From: Cyathus striatus
Taxonomy: Eukaryota; Basidiomycota; Agaricomycetes; Agaricales; Nidulariaceae
Assembly: GCA_025738555.1 (NCBI GenBank)
Contig: JAOVFP010000002.1
Location: 4,340,001 to 4,404,000, forward strand
Direction of reading: 5' to 3'
DNA length: 64,000 bases
The first letter of the stretch is position 1. The number at the start of each line of letters is the position of its first letter. Positions 48,282-61,252 of this stretch are shown here, one piece after another. The notes under the pieces were generated by a model that was given only the letters and a program-made list of their open reading frames with translations, ran no database searches and had not been told where the DNA came from. The position numbers were made by a program, and so were the translations under genes.

Positions 48282-48437
48282 TGCATGTCTTGAGTCGAGG
48301 GACGCCAGCAGCGATCCACAACCACCACTCCCACTATTAGTATCACGCCCTTCTCGATCCCTTCCGCCTCCCACGTGCTCTGGGCTTTGATCGTACTCTG
48401 CTATTACATCATCATCATCTCTCTCCTCCCGACTCCC
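48282..48437. promoter_or_regulatory. Bidirectional promoter, RING-LON / Stb6-like
   Basis: 156 bp between divergent starts; both core promoters must be packed here. No specific motif is recognised. Confidence 0.6.
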
Positions 48438-51400
48438 ATGCCCACACCCCCGACACACCGAAGGGCCTCCTCCTATCGCCCCCCGACGTCCCCCCGTGGC
48501 ATCCTCCCCGTCCGTGCCCACTCCGGCCTCCCCGCCTCTGCCGTCCCAGAGCCGTCCCTCCTCCTCCTGCCCCTCGTCCGTCTCCCCAACCCTCCCCAGT
48601 CCCAGTCCCAGTCCCAGTCCCAGCCCCACTTTCAGTTTCAGTTTCAGTTTCAGCCCCAGCCAGTCCCCCGCTCCCCCCGCCTCACCCCCAAGCACCGCTC
48701 CAGGTCCCGCGCCGCATCCGTCTCGCCCTCCCTTTCTGAGCAGGTCGCCCTCGCCCGCCAGAACCCTCCCCCCCATGATGTTGCCAGCGAGTGGATCGGT
48801 CTGCCCGTCCACTTTGAACTGGTCCACGAGCAGCTCGAAATAGACGGCTACCAGCTCTATGCCGTCGAGAAGTGGTCCGTCGTCCCTCTTTCCTTTCTGC
48901 TCGATCTTCATTTCCACAAAGGATTGTCCAGCGCACCCGCCCCGTCACTGTGCTTGCCGTCTACACCGGCGACCCAGACCACAAGGTCCGTCCCACGCTC
49001 CCTCGTCCTTCACTCCCTCATCCCTGCCCAAGATCACCGTCGCCGCCCTCGCCCCCTCCTCGTCCCTCTCGCCCCAAGAGGCCAAGCGTGAATGGGAGAA
49101 GGCTCTCCACCACCTCCGCGCTGACGGCGCTCGTCCCAAGCTCACTCCCCATGGCATCCTCATGGCCACCTCCCTCGCCCATTTCCGCTCAGACTACACC
49201 ATCGTCCATATCCCCAACGGCAACTTTCTCGCCATAAAGGACCAGCTCTATGTCAACATCAACCTCCTCCGCATGGGCTGCAGTGGTCGCACCGCACTCA
49301 CCCTCGAGGAGCCCAGGTCCGTCCACACATCCCTTAGTCCACTCTCATTCTCACCGCCGTTTACAGCGACACCACAAAGGACCGCTTCATATCCATGTAT
49401 CACCTTCCAGACGCAACCTTCTCCTACTCCACTCTCCCCTCCTCCGAGAATCTCCCCCTGTCCAAACCCACCAGCCACGTCTCTTTGGACGCGCATATAT
49501 CCCACTCGCGCTCTCGCACAGACGACAAACAGACTTCCCCCACAAAGACCAACTCACTCTCAAAGGCCGCCACTGACATAGGCCTCGGAAGGCCTAGCAT
49601 TACCATTGTTGGCCCCACCCCCACCAACAGCACCATTAGTGCCAGCCCAACAACTTATCATGAAGCCGACAGAGGAAAAAAGTACAAAGACAAGGACCGC
49701 GACAAGGACAAAGAGAAGGAAAAGGCCACTCTCGCCGTGCCGCAGGCAGGCAAAGGAAAGACAAAAGACCGAGCCCTCTTCAATGCTACCGTTCTCGAGC
49801 TGGTCAAGCTCATTCAAGCCGGCCTCGCCATCTTTGGACTTTGTGGTAAACGCGACGCCTATGCCGTCGTTCCCCTCGACGGCTTGCTCTGCGATGTCAC
49901 CGTGGACGGCATACGACGATGGATCGAGGATATTGGCGAACCCTGTGCTGGCCTTGAGCCCATGGAACGTGTTGCCGACCCCATGTTCGTTTCTGCACTC
50001 ATTAGTCTCGTGCTCTCCATACGCAACAAGCTGGCCGCCTTGGGCTACGGAAACGTATGTGCTCATTTCAATTATATGTATTCGTCTCACTATTACATAC
50101 ATCTCATGTAGGTGATGCCTAAAGATCCCTTCCTTCACCCATTTGGCTTTGTATCTGCACTGACAATGTACCTTCAATGTACATCACCTATCATCTCGCA
50201 CTCCAGCGGCCCTAGCAGCGCCATCGCGTCTGCTGCCAACAGTACCTTCCTCCCTATGGCCCATAACAATCAGGGTCTCTATACCTTCGCCTACCCCCAT
50301 GTCTCCATGTTCCACCCCGGGCACCACACTCAAAGTTCCTCTGTAGCTTCGTCGCTGACGCAGATTACCTCCTCGTCTACCGGGTCTCCACAATTCACCG
50401 TTCTAACCCGCGAACTCGTGGAAGCAATCGAGGGCGCCTACGATGCCAAGGTTCGCGTCGGTGAAGGAAGGAAGGTCAGAAGGGTTCTCAAGGGAAAACT
50501 AGACGATCTAACAAATGCCGTGGCCGGCGTCGATAGCGAGGGAGACGGAGTGGATCGTGAGCGAGGAAGGGGAGGGACACTTAGTGCAGGTGAAGGCGGA
50601 GGGGCGGGACAGGTTATTGGTACACTTGCGAGTGGACTTGGCCTTGGTGGGAGTGCCGCGGGAAGTCCAAGTTCAGTGTTGGAAGCAACTGTTGACCTTG
50701 TCGATTTTGTCAATACTTTGACAGGCAAGGACGGTGGAGGCAGGGTAAAACGAAGAGCAAGGGACAGGATGCGGGAAAGCGTCGATTTAGGAATGGTCGG
50801 CCTGGGGCGAGATAGGGACAAAGGGAAGGATTCACAGGTGGCTAGCAGTGTTCGCTTTTTGTGGACAGGGCATGTTGCCGATTTGGTGAGGTTGCGCGAG
50901 TTGGAGCGGGAGCGAGAGAGGGATGGGATAGGTGACGCTGCCGGAGGGAAGAAAGAAAAGGAAAGGTCGAGGAAAGAAGGGCTTGGGATTGTCGGCAGTG
51001 ACGGTGATGTTCCTGATGAGAGAGGTACCAAATGGGATGGTCGAACGACGGAGGAAGAGAGCGATGCTGTTGTCAGTGCATCAAATAGTTTCGGCGGAAT
51101 CTGGGGTGAGAGGGTGCAGAGAAAACTGGAATCCTGGACAGGGTGCTCATAATTTGATATATTGGTATGATGTTTACTTACGATCTCATACAGGCTATCT
51201 CGAAGGAAAGCCGTGGCGGCCGAAGTGTCACCTTCCCCTTCGGCGAAGAAACCAGGGAATTTGTCTGTGAATACATCGAGGAAGGAGGCGGGATCATCTC
51301 CTCGTCTAGTTAATCTTAGGTCTTCATCGGGGCCTCAATCACCAACACTTCCTCCTATGATGTTTTCTAGGTCAGCTTACGTTCCTTAAATAGTTACGTA

Positions 51401-52890
51401 GTATTGATAGCCTTCTCAGTGAAGGTAGGGAAGATGAGGAAGAGCTGCTCAGCAGTGGACAGGTATCGCCGATCGGTATGTATTTCGTCACCTTCATTTA
51501 CTGCATGTATGACACAATATAACAGGCGAGTTCAAACCCAATCCTTTCAACGTGACACAGGACAGTGTCCACCCCTCTGGAGGCAGTTCAGTGACAAACC
51601 TAAACTCTATTACGTCGAGTGAATTTGCAAAGCTTGTCAGCCAGAAACGACCATGGAATCGAAGGCTGAACAAGAACCGCCTCGCCACTTGGTCTGACCC
51701 TCTTAGCGCCAAGGCAGAAGAAGATGACGCCGGCGAGGAAAGTGCAGAAGGAGAGAGAAGTGACGCCAGCCGGACCGCTAATGGAAAGCAAAGAGAAGGG
51801 TTTCGCTTTCAGAGTATGTTGAGCTTGACGAGTTTAGCTGACGGAGAAGGCGTCATTCATGAAGAACCGGCTGAAATGGAGGAGATTCCGCCACCTAAGC
51901 GGGGACCATTCACAGATGGTTCGCAACGGTAAGAAATCGTCCTATTTTAAGGAGCTCCTTTACTTATATTGTTGGGTATTCAGACGTCGAAGCTTTCATG
52001 ATATGGAATCATTTCGAGGAATGCACATCCTACGACCAGAGCAGATGCGAATCGATGTGGAGCTCTGTGGTCAGATGCTCATCATTTCACGGCGGGAGGA
52101 ACATCTTCGCAACGTTATGGAATGCCTAGAGGTACTTTTATTTTCCTTCATATATTTTAAATGTTAATGCTTGCCCATTGAGGTCGTTGCAGTTAGGTTA
52201 TCCGATAAAACTGCCGCTCTTGAAAGGGATTACCAGTCACATCTTGAAATGCTTAACGACCTCGGTGCTCGCGTCAAGATTCTGTCTGATATAGACGAAG
52301 AAAATGCCAAAATGGAGGAAATCATACAAGCCACAAACACTCTGAGCTACGAATCTGAGCAATTTCGGGTGCCTGATTTATGGCATACTGCATCTCATTC
52401 ACGTGCAAAAGTGCTTTTGTTGCGCGAACAAGTCTTTGGTACAGGTGGTCGGAGACTTCCTCCTGGTGTTCATGGTGCGCATGGTCGGTTTAATCGCCTC
52501 CAGTGGACCCTGGATGGGCGGGAGAGGCTTGTGGATTACTTGGGTCGAACGGAGAGCGAAGCTGAGGAGGAGAGTAAAGTTGATCCTCATTCACTATTCA
52601 TCCGGCCGCCGGAGGAAGAAGAAGAAGACGTTGTTGAACACTCTAGTATTAAGCCCATGTGGCTACTGCGCTTTTTTATGGGTTGGGGAGCAAGATGGAG
52701 TACATCTAAGGACGATGACAAAAACGGGAAGGGCAAAGGCAAAGATAAGAACGGTAAATCGACTTCCGATGATAAGGGAGCCAGTATGTCTCCTCCATTG
52801 GGGGGAGAAAAGGTGGAAGATAATACATCCCTTGAAGACGGGAACGAAGAAGTAGGGAAAGTTAACAAGTTACCTGCTGCCCCCTCTTGA
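48438..52890 (+). CDS. Large Stb6/Stb2-like protein
   Basis: Ten exons (48438-48874, 48922-48985, 49033-49316, 49367-50054, 50112-51142, 51194-51370, 51411-51475, 51526-51928, 51984-52131, 52183-52890) give 1334 aa. The N-terminal region VHFELVHEQLEIDGYQLYAVEKW, VTVLAVYTGD, and FRSDYTIVHIPNGNF resembles the Sin3-binding Stb6/Stb2 family of fungi; that assignment is from memory and moderate. The C-terminal part has SFHDMESFRGMHILRPEQMRIDVELC, long coiled-coil, and FGTGGRRLPPGVHGAHGRFNRLQW, also typical of this family. Low-complexity tracts include tandem QS and QF repeats (48598-48650), a KDKDRDKDKEKEK block, and EEEEED near the end. All nine introns are GT...AG and all are needed for frame. 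Confidence 0.75.
48598..48650 (+). repeat. Tandem hexamer repeats inside coding exon
   Basis: About five CCCAGT units followed by about four TTTCAG units, coding for alternating Gln-Ser and Gln-Phe. Likely length-variable between strains. Confidence 0.85.
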
Positions 52891-53110
52891 TCGTTATTTA
52901 TTGTCCCGCATCGCATCGCTTTCATTTTTATTGGGTATAATCTGTTATGCATTGCACATATTACCATCCAACCAATCAATACCAGCACTAGCGCAACCAC
53001 ATAGATACCATAGTAAAATAATTAATTGCAGACTTGTACAAATGCAACTGGAAGTGCAGTTGTTTTTGCCACTATATGATCCGATATAGGATACATTACA
53101 GCATAGGAAA
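52891..53110. other. Convergent intergenic region
   Basis: 220 bp of 3' flanks of the Stb6-like gene and the CCDC47-like gene. Nothing recognised. Confidence 0.4.
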
Positions 53111-54710
53111 TCATTTGCGAGCGACCTTGCCCTGAGATTTGCGTATGTTCCGTTTACGCTCCTTTTCAAGGGCCTATTATTGAAACCATAGGTGAGTCAG
53201 ATCCAAGCTGCACAGAAGACAAGGAAAAAAATAAGGCACTGGCCTTGCGTTGTTCGGCAGGGCTTAGCTTGGCGATACGCTCCTCCTCTGCACGGCGCTT
53301 AGCAGATTTTTTATCCTCGACAGCCTGCGATAACTAGAAGGCATCGGCATCAAAGGTGAGAATGGGCGCGATGGATCGAGTTTAAAAAGAAGCATCAAAC
53401 ACAGACCTCTTCCTTCTTGCTTTTTTCAGAGTCCTCTTTAAGGGTCTTGTCAAGGTCGTCTCTTGTCTTCTTGAGCTTGTTCTTTGTTTCTGGGCGAAGA
53501 TTGAGCTTGTGCAAGTTATCGATAAGCTGGAAGACCGCAGTGACGATCGCTAACGTATCAGCGGCATGTGACGGGGAGGGGGCAGCTAAGCTGAGGATAA
53601 CGTGCTTTGAGCGATCCTCGGGGGCTAGCGGACCTGCAGGACGATCGCGGGGCTGGTCTGTGATCTGTATTAAATGTAAGTGTTACGGGAATAATATAAT
53701 AATAAGCATAGGGAAGTGGATATTTACGGAAAGCGAACGGAAGTATGGAAGCACTTTAGGGTCTTGAATGGCTGCGATGAGAGAGAAGTTTCCGGCGGGT
53801 TTGAGAAGATTGTCGGTGACATCGGCAAACTCTAACAGGTACATAAGTTGCTGAAGGTACGGACAGGACAATGGAAGCGGCACTTACCAGACATGACGGA
53901 CAAAGTAGGAGGTAAAGCTGGATTTTCAGAAGTCTTGGTGAAAGTCTAATGTTTCTTGATGTAAAGCTGGACAGTGTTAGCGAGAAAGGATTGGCGTACC
54001 AGGTCCCAGCGACCCTCCTTGACGGACAGGAGCTCTTCCTTTGCTACAATAGCCCAGACAAAGTCATGGGATAACGTGCCAGGAGCCAGCTTGAAATCAA
54101 GCTGAACGTCATCCTTGGGGCGGTATTGGAGATCGACGAGCGTCCTGGCAGTCTGGAAGAGGTACTGGAATAAGTCATGACGTGGCCTGAGGGTGAAAAT
54201 GGTATGAAGAGACGCAATGTTGCGCCTGCCAGTAGAGAAAGCAAAGAAGTCGGAGTAGCCGTCTGAGGTGAGGCCGCCCTTTGCGGCAGGCTTTGAAAAC
54301 TGCTGTGAATAGAGGGGGAAGTGAGCGTCCAGCCTGTAAAGGTGATTAGGAAGTGAAGAAACAGATCATTGGAGAAGAACGCGCCATTTGTTGGCTTTCT
54401 TTGCATTGGCGCTCTTTCCCAGGTATGTGAACGCGACGTAGAACAAAAGCGCGAGGAGGAGAAAGGCCTCCCTAGTGAGCACTGGGCAGGGATGGGTAAG
54501 AACTTAGAAGAGTAGGATATGGGTGCTGAAGGACATACTTGCAGGCCTGAAAACAAAGAACTTCCACTTGATCTGCCAGCCATCGTATTGGTCTAGGTTT
54601 ACGAAGGGGGGCGGGGTGAGCTTAGCAAGGACCTGGGAGATGGCGGACATTGCTGTTTCTGGAGAGAAGCTCGCGAGCGACGAGGAACGCACGTCGGGAA
54701 TTGTGAACAT
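53111..54710 (-). CDS. CCDC47-like ER membrane protein (DUF1682)
   Basis: Homologue of animal CCDC47/calumin, part of the PAT/multipass translocon that helps insert membrane proteins at the ER. Eight exons (54710-54535, 54471-54385, 54333-54000, 53945-53888, 53831-53728, 53664-53407, 53324-53244, 53173-53111) give 386 aa. A single membrane segment AFLLLALLFYVAFTYLG lies near residues 60-76. The conserved cytosolic domain follows (WLDAHFPLYSQQF, DGYSDFFAFSTGRRNI, LSHDFVWAIVAKEEL, LPYFRSLSITDQP), then a Lys/Glu/Arg-rich C-terminal coiled coil (EKSKKEEAVEDKKSAKRR ... RNIRKSQGKVARK). Two introns (54334-54384, 53174-53243) appear to have GC donors (GCGCGT and GCCAGT); GT alternatives break frame. 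The gene is divergent from the Lec1-like gene. Confidence 0.88.
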
Positions 54711-54841
54711 TGACACGTGACTCGACTGATAGCGAACCCCTAACCAGAGATATGACGTCTGGCTTGACTCTCTACCTTGTGCTGCGACCGCAACGAGCTG
54801 CTAGACTCTAGAGTCCTACTGGGATACAGCTTTCTCTCGTC
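54711..54841. promoter_or_regulatory. Bidirectional promoter, CCDC47-like / Lec1-like
   Basis: 131 bp between divergent start codons, the tightest divergent pair in the window. No motif recognised. Confidence 0.6.
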
Positions 54842-57800
54842 ATGTCATATCCCAGCTCCAATATACCTTCTCCCAGAACCTCCTCCCTTCCCCGCAAGCC
54901 AACTCGTCCGGTGCCCCCACTCCCGCATATAGATACCTCTTCCTCTGACCCACCCTCGGCCCCCGTCCTCGTCCAATCCCCAGTAGAACAGTCCAGCGAG
55001 TCTCCTCAGCCATCATCTATCGACCTTACTCCCCTGCGTGCTCACTATCTCAAGAAATCGCTCGTCCAGCTTCAGTTCTCTAACGAGCTCAACGCGTTGG
55101 CCTACTATCAAGGCCCCTCCAATGTCTCTGCCTTGTCTTTTCTTGGTGCCCCCTTTGCCCCCCCTCCAAAGGACGCTCCTCCTCTTGATCTTCCCTTCCT
55201 CAAATATATATTTCGTCAATTCATCCTCACCTTCCCTTTCCTGGCTGCAGCACCAAAGGACTTTTATTCGCAGAAACTGCAACCCTTCATGGGGGCCTTA
55301 ATGTCAAGAAATATTTCCACAGCCTCTGTTTTCGATGATCCAGACACCGAGGTCGCCACAAGAAAGAAGTTTATCGCTAAAATTGAACGCAATCTGGCTC
55401 TCTTCGTTGGCTCTGCGACTAAGCTTGTCGAACGAGAAGATGTTGTTCGCCTCACACAGCAGGATCTTGATCGCTTGGAATCAATAGCTAGAAAGAGGCA
55501 GAAACGCCGCGAAAAGGCAAAGGACTACTTTGAGGTCAATATTGTTAGCGTTCGCACTGTCATCGACAAAGGTCGCATGCGTAGTCGGGTCCACGAAGTA
55601 AGTGCCCTGTTCACAGACACGCGTCCCTCAAAATGATGTTTTGTTAACGTATTCAGGAATTCATCGTTCGTACCCGGCGCTCGCGGTACCCCGATATCTA
55701 TGTTTCTCGTAGATATGGAGATTTCAAAACCCTTGCACACGAGGCTGGTCCACCTTCCTCATCATTGTTATGTATTTTTTATCTCAGTCCCATTTCTAGC
55801 TTCAAAAAGCACATCCAGAGGAGCAAATTCGCCCACCTCCGGCCAAAGACCGCACTACTGTGGCCGCTCCATCATCGACATCACCTTCCCAAGTTAGTCC
55901 AGCCCCAGGAATCGCACCGCAGGCCACGTTCGACTCTGGCTACTCTGGCTACTATGGCTACTTAGGCTACTCAGGCCCCGCTACGTCCACGATATCAAGT
56001 AGTACAGAGGCGCCGTCTCGGCTTGCACGTGAAAAGAACCGTCTCACCTTGCGATCATACCTCCATTCACTGCTGTCGTCCCTCACCATTGCTTCATCGC
56101 CTGTTCTCAAGTCTTTCCTCTTATCCAATCCGACCACATTAACTCCTGAAGAAGTAGAAGATGCACGGCGTAGGGAAGAGGCAGACAGAGTGCGAGAGGA
56201 TGGAAGAAAGAAGTTTGCAAGGGAGATAGCCGCAAGGGTGGATGGCTTGAGGGATGCAGTGAAGAGCGTCAAAGGTGATATAATGGGAAAAGGTATTTTT
56301 TGCCACGAACCTTGCAACATGTGCATTGATGTCTCTACTAATAGATGGCTTGACACATGTTTTTGGCACTATCAAGGTTACCCCTGACATTCAAGATTTA
56401 CCCTCTAATTACAAAAGCGTCATGGAATGGGCAAGAATATCGTAAGTATGCTCCTTTCAACATTTCAAACTCACTGACACATATGTTCATGTTACAGGCT
56501 GGCTTCTACAGTGTTTCATCAATTTGTCGCATCCGACAACGCATCCGAGACTTTTTCCGGGTTGAAGCGCATCCATGGCTTAATGCCATACTTCATGCTC
56601 AAGACAACACTGAAAATCAGCAACCCTATAAGCATGATTCGCGGTTTGTGCATATCGTTCTCATTGTATATTTTCCTTTAACTTTGACATTTTTGAAGGT
56701 ATTTTGGATCTTTTTCTTGCTCAGCCTTTCGGAGGGAAAAGTCTGTTACAGCGGTATAATTTCTCAATATTGCATCTTCGCACTTCTTACTATCATTCTA
56801 GGATGTTTACGAGCTCTTTAACGGAAGAAGTACGTACGTTGGAAGAAGAAATCGAAGCTGTTAAGGAGAAAGTCGATGATCCAATCATGTGCGCAAAGAT
56901 CCGCCAGTTCGTCTATGCGCCAAAAGAAATTCAGGATATGTTCAAAATTGATGCAGGTGAGTAATCATGAGTGTCGTTGCGAGTTTTGCGTTGGTTTACT
57001 TTTAAATAGCTGCGGAAAATATGAATTTATTGACTGTTGTTCTGCGCTCTGCCGAAGAGCCAACTCTCAACCGTGCCCAGATGAACCGACTGGCTCGTGC
57101 TCATCGCGCACATACGATATACCTGAAACACCGAGAAACACTCGCAGATTCTGATGATGACGAAGGGCCCCAGGATGAGGATGCATGGCTATTGGAAGAC
57201 TTGAAGGTTCTGGCTCATATATACTCGAGATTACGGGACCGAGAGCAGCTTATTTCTTTAATTTTTGAGGTGCGGACCCTCTATACACTACGACAGCAGA
57301 GATAATGCTGATTGATTTGCGTTCACAGGGATTTACGTCCGAGTTGCTGAAGGATATTATAACCATATTCTATTCCCCGCTTGCTCAGGTTTATCGAGCA
57401 GCTAGTATCGCCGACTCCTTAGGGGATTTACAAAACTTCATTAATGATCTGATCAAGACAGTGGAACACGTAGAAGAATGTACGTCTTTTTTTCCTTCCT
57501 TATATTCGAAGCTCCCCATTAAGCTCGAACTAGTGAGTCAAGAGGATCCACACTTAACTGTACAGGCATTCATTGATCTCATTCAACGTCATGAGCAATC
57601 TTTCTATCATTTCGTACACAAAGTGCACTCGAAGGGCGAGGGTCTCTTTGACAGCCTCATGCACTGGATCGAACTTTTTCTCACTGTTATCCGCGAAGGG
57701 CTTGGCGATCCCATCAGTCTTGAAGCATTGCTCCCCCATACCGGGAAAAGAGATCCGATATCCTTCAGGAAGTTGATAAAGTTGCACTCTATCATTACAA

Positions 57801-58667
57801 AATGAAAGTGATGTACGAAGATAAATTACGGCGTAGGTTTGGTAGAGCTCAGGGAAATGGAAAGCGGCCGACAGATGCGGATGCAGAGGATGAGGCAACG
57901 CAGGCGTTGGTTAATGGCGTTGTAGGAGAGATTAGTTTCGGAGAGCTAGTTCAGGGCGATGCATTTGATGTGGCTGCAGAAGATACAGACGAAGAAGAAG
58001 ATGCGAGCAGCGATGAATATGCATCGAGCGAGTACGAAACCGACTCTTCGGGGAGTACTGATGATTCTAGCGGAGCTGAAGATAGCGACGAAACAGAGAC
58101 GGAAGATAATTCTCATTACCAGCATGCTAGGTCGCAGGCCTTAAAGAACCCTCCTCACTCTGCTGCTGCCTCAACGTCGCGAACACCGATTGTATCACCT
58201 CCAATCCGCAAACGTTCGTTGTCTCTTGTGAGCAAGAAGTCATTGAACTCTCTTTCTTTATCTCGCAAAAATGAAAGTGCTCCTCCTGTCCCGCCTTTGC
58301 CTGCTTCAGCCAGAAGTGATACTGTCAACTTTGATTTCAAACCTCTGCCCCCGAATCCCAGCGCTCAAAACAACTCGTCTATGTTACCACCACCGCCACC
58401 ACCCAAACACACACATACACAGCCTCTACCTCAACAGACGGATCGAGCAGATGGCTCGAGCACGCCTTTAGGTAGTGTTAAAGGCAAGAAGGAAAATAAG
58501 ATGCATGCGCAAGGGTTGACTCCCCCAGATCTACAACAAATACCGCAGCTTCTTCCATTGTTCAAGGAAATGGTAAGTAATTTATTTCTTCGAGTTTTTA
58601 ATACACTGGATTGTGCCACTAGATGAGGCCGTTGCTGCATATTCGACAAAGAACATCCCCAGCATGA
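54842..58667 (+). CDS. PX-domain protein, Lec1/Ypr097w-like
   Basis: Large protein with an N-terminal PXB-type helical domain (about residues 60-240), a PX phosphoinositide-binding domain (EFIVRTRRSRYPDIYVSRRYGDFKTL and KAHPEEQIRPPP), and the fungal DUF3818 domain (ILDLFLAQPFGGKSLLQRMF through HEQSFYHFVHKVHSKGEGLF). Yeast Lec1 acts in lipid-droplet and sphingolipid handling. Eleven exons: 54842-55597, 55657-55743, 55800-56292, 56345-56441, 56498-56643, 56699-56753, 56802-56956, 57010-57269, 57329-57479, 57534-58572, 58623-58667; about 1094 aa. The C-terminus is acidic then Pro-rich. Two oddities: the PX intron at 55744 needs a GC donor to keep the conserved helix (a GT...AG alternative gives a shorter PX); and the frame shifts by one base near 57746-57757, where HTGKRD gives way to RSDILQEVDKVALYHYK. 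A Gly-Tyr repeat (55937-55975) sits between PX and DUF3818. Confidence 0.78.
55937..55975 (+). repeat. Gly-Tyr tandem repeat in coding sequence
   Basis: Repeats of a GGCTAC-type unit code for GYSGYYGYLGYSG in the linker after the PX domain. Likely disordered and prone to length change. Confidence 0.75.
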
Positions 58668-58805
58668 ATCAACAACAAATACATCGTTTGACGACTTCCG
58701 CGTAACTTACGCTACGAGCTTTTACAAATACGAAGTATTTATAAATGTAGTGTAAAGTACGGATATATTGTATGTAATAACAGTGGGCATCTACCTTATC
58801 GATGC

Positions 58806-61252
58806 CTATAATTCCATATTGAGGTCACCAAACTCTGTGTCAAACTCGGTTTTGGTGATCTCTCCTCGGCGCAGTTTTTTGGCCATTTTTTCTTCCCGTG
58901 CTAGTTCCTTCCAGTCATCGTCGTCACTCTCTGAGTCACCAGGCTTCGATCTTTTCAGTGTGTTGTCCGGCTGATTATCTGAAGTTGTAATATCTTGTGA
59001 TTTTAACCATTTCTTCTTCTTTTGCTTCTTTTCTTTTCGCTTCTCCCTTTCCTCTTTCCTTTGAGTCTGATCACTCCATGCATTATTGGCTTTTTTCTTT
59101 GCCAGTCTCTCCGCACGTCTTGCATCGCGTTCCTGATTAACTTCAGCCGTGTTTTTGACCGATTCCAGTCGTTTCGCTTCCTGTGCTTTATCTGCGTACG
59201 AATATGTATTCCACTAAGTTTAATTATATGAGCGCCTGAATAATCCAAGTATAATGAACTCTTACATCGACGTCTGCATCTTTCCATTCATCTTGTTTGA
59301 TGTCCTTGAGTTCTGGCATCCTTGGAAGTCTCAAAAGCCCAAAACTTTTTGCAACACCGACAAGATCAAGATCCTTCAACCGAAAGATGTACGATGCTTC
59401 GTGTTTCGAATATGCTCTAATGAACGAAACAAAAGCTTTTATACCCTAAAAATCAACGATAATGATGATACGGGCTTCCGAATATCATAATAAGACTTAC
59501 TTGATCATGGAGGGTTCTATCAATCATCAGAGTTTGACGGATACGCCCAAGATACAGATCGACTTCCTGATCTTCAGAGCGTAGTTCACTGGTGAGTATT
59601 TTTGAACTGTTAGATGAAATATAAGTTTGTTCCTTTAATGGTATCTTTCGGATGCTCAGGAAATCTTAAACACCGTTTTTATCAACATTGTACAACGCCA
59701 GAAAACAATGACATTCACCAATATACTCGGTCTCCCTACCAACAAGCAGGACCCATGCACGGCCACTTCGGCCAGCTCTTGCCGTTCTGCCGCACCTGTG
59801 TGAAAACGCCTTGGTATCGGAAGGTGGGTCGAATTGTATCACAACGTCAACATGTGGAAGATCAAGCCCGCGAGCGGCAACGTCAGTTGCAAGTAGTATG
59901 GATGGAGAAGAAGGCGCTGAAATCGCAGTTGCAAAGTTGTTCAGGGTTTTGGTTCGTGCAGAGGGAGGAAGGTTGCCGTGTAGAGAATACAGTTTGGCAG
60001 ATGAGGGAAGCAGAAGTGGGAGTACCTATTGGGAGGATGAGTGGGTCTAATATAGTCGTTCAACAAAAAAAATACCTTATAAAAGTAGTCAACGCAGGCA
60101 CACGTCGCGAAGTATACAATAAAGTGAGATGATTGATTCTCAGCCGCCTCTTTCAATATGATACGCGCCAGCTGGATAAGCTTTTCTGATGAACGGCAAG
60201 TGACGTAAAAATTCTGTAGGCTAACACCAGTTTAAGAACAGTTATCTGCATCAGTCTAAGATCAACACTTACTTCGCTGGTATACGTCTTTCTTCAACTC
60301 TTTCCCAAGTTTTCTTGCTGTCACCAGAGCCTTTAATTATCTTCTTTGATTGCACCTTCACCACTATCCGGGCAGGATTTCGTAGGCCAACGCGGACAAG
60401 CTCAGAAAGAGCATCTGCGTCCGTCATTGTGGCGCTAAAGAGCCCTGTTCTTCTCTGCTTCGGTAGATGAGTAATTATTCGTGTGACAGATGTCTGGAAT
60501 CCCAAATCCAATAGTCTGTGACATAGAATAGGTCAAGAAGCTGTATATAAAGTCCAAAGTACTTACCTGTCTGCTTCATCTAGAACAAGCACCTCCAGCT
60601 CTTTTACATTGACACTTCCTCTTCCCTTTCCAAGCAAGAACTCTTCCACTCTTCCTGGCGTACCAATAACAATATCCGCACCCGTAGACAAGAATCTCTG
60701 AATATCTTGAGCAGGTGATGACTGATTGGAAGATACAAGTAAGAGTGCTGGCGGATAAATGGGAGGAATTTCTTCCTCGGTATCTTCATCTGAGGTCTCG
60801 CGCTTTGGTTTAGGTTGCGCTGCTAGGAAGAGAGAAAAGACAGAGTGAATCTGGGATGCTAGCTCCCTAAAGTTCGTGAGTATCGACAAACGAACGTGTT
60901 CGAGAAAAAAAGCAACTCACCGGGTCGGACTGATTATTAAAGCACCAATCTCATTTTTTCGTAGTTTCGTCTCTCGGCGAATCAATTTCTCGAGTACGGG
61001 TATCACAAAAGCTAATGTCTTCCCAGAGCCAGTAACTGCCTCGACAACTACATCCTTGTGCTTCATAAAGAGAGGAATGGTGGACGCCTGTACAGGCGTC
61101 ATTTGACCATGTCCCATAGATTGAATAACATCTAAGCTAGCATGGTATATAAATTATTAGCAAGATATAATGCGCATTATTACATACATCCATGGTGTTA
61201 GTGGTGTTGGAAGCGAGGTCCAAAGTCCAGCAAATGCGTTTGATGCAGACAT
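58806..61252 (-). CDS. spb4: DEAD-box RNA helicase Spb4/DDX55
   Basis: Nucleolar ATP-dependent RNA helicase needed for 60S subunit maturation. Nine exons (61252-61188, 61136-60921, 60866-60567, 60515-60273, 60220-60076, 60025-59719, 59664-59501, 59445-59266, 59213-58806) give 675 aa. Motifs in order: Q-motif region ([10 protein letters not shown]), motif [27 protein letters not shown], motif II VLDEADRLLDLGF, motif III FSATM, and in the second lobe [31 protein letters not shown] and [16 protein letters not shown]. The C-terminus has the Spb4-specific [32 protein letters not shown], then a long lysine-rich tail. Exon junctions agree exactly with conserved motifs. The N-terminal part of motif Ia lies in an exon boundary (PTR/ELA). 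Confidence 0.96.
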
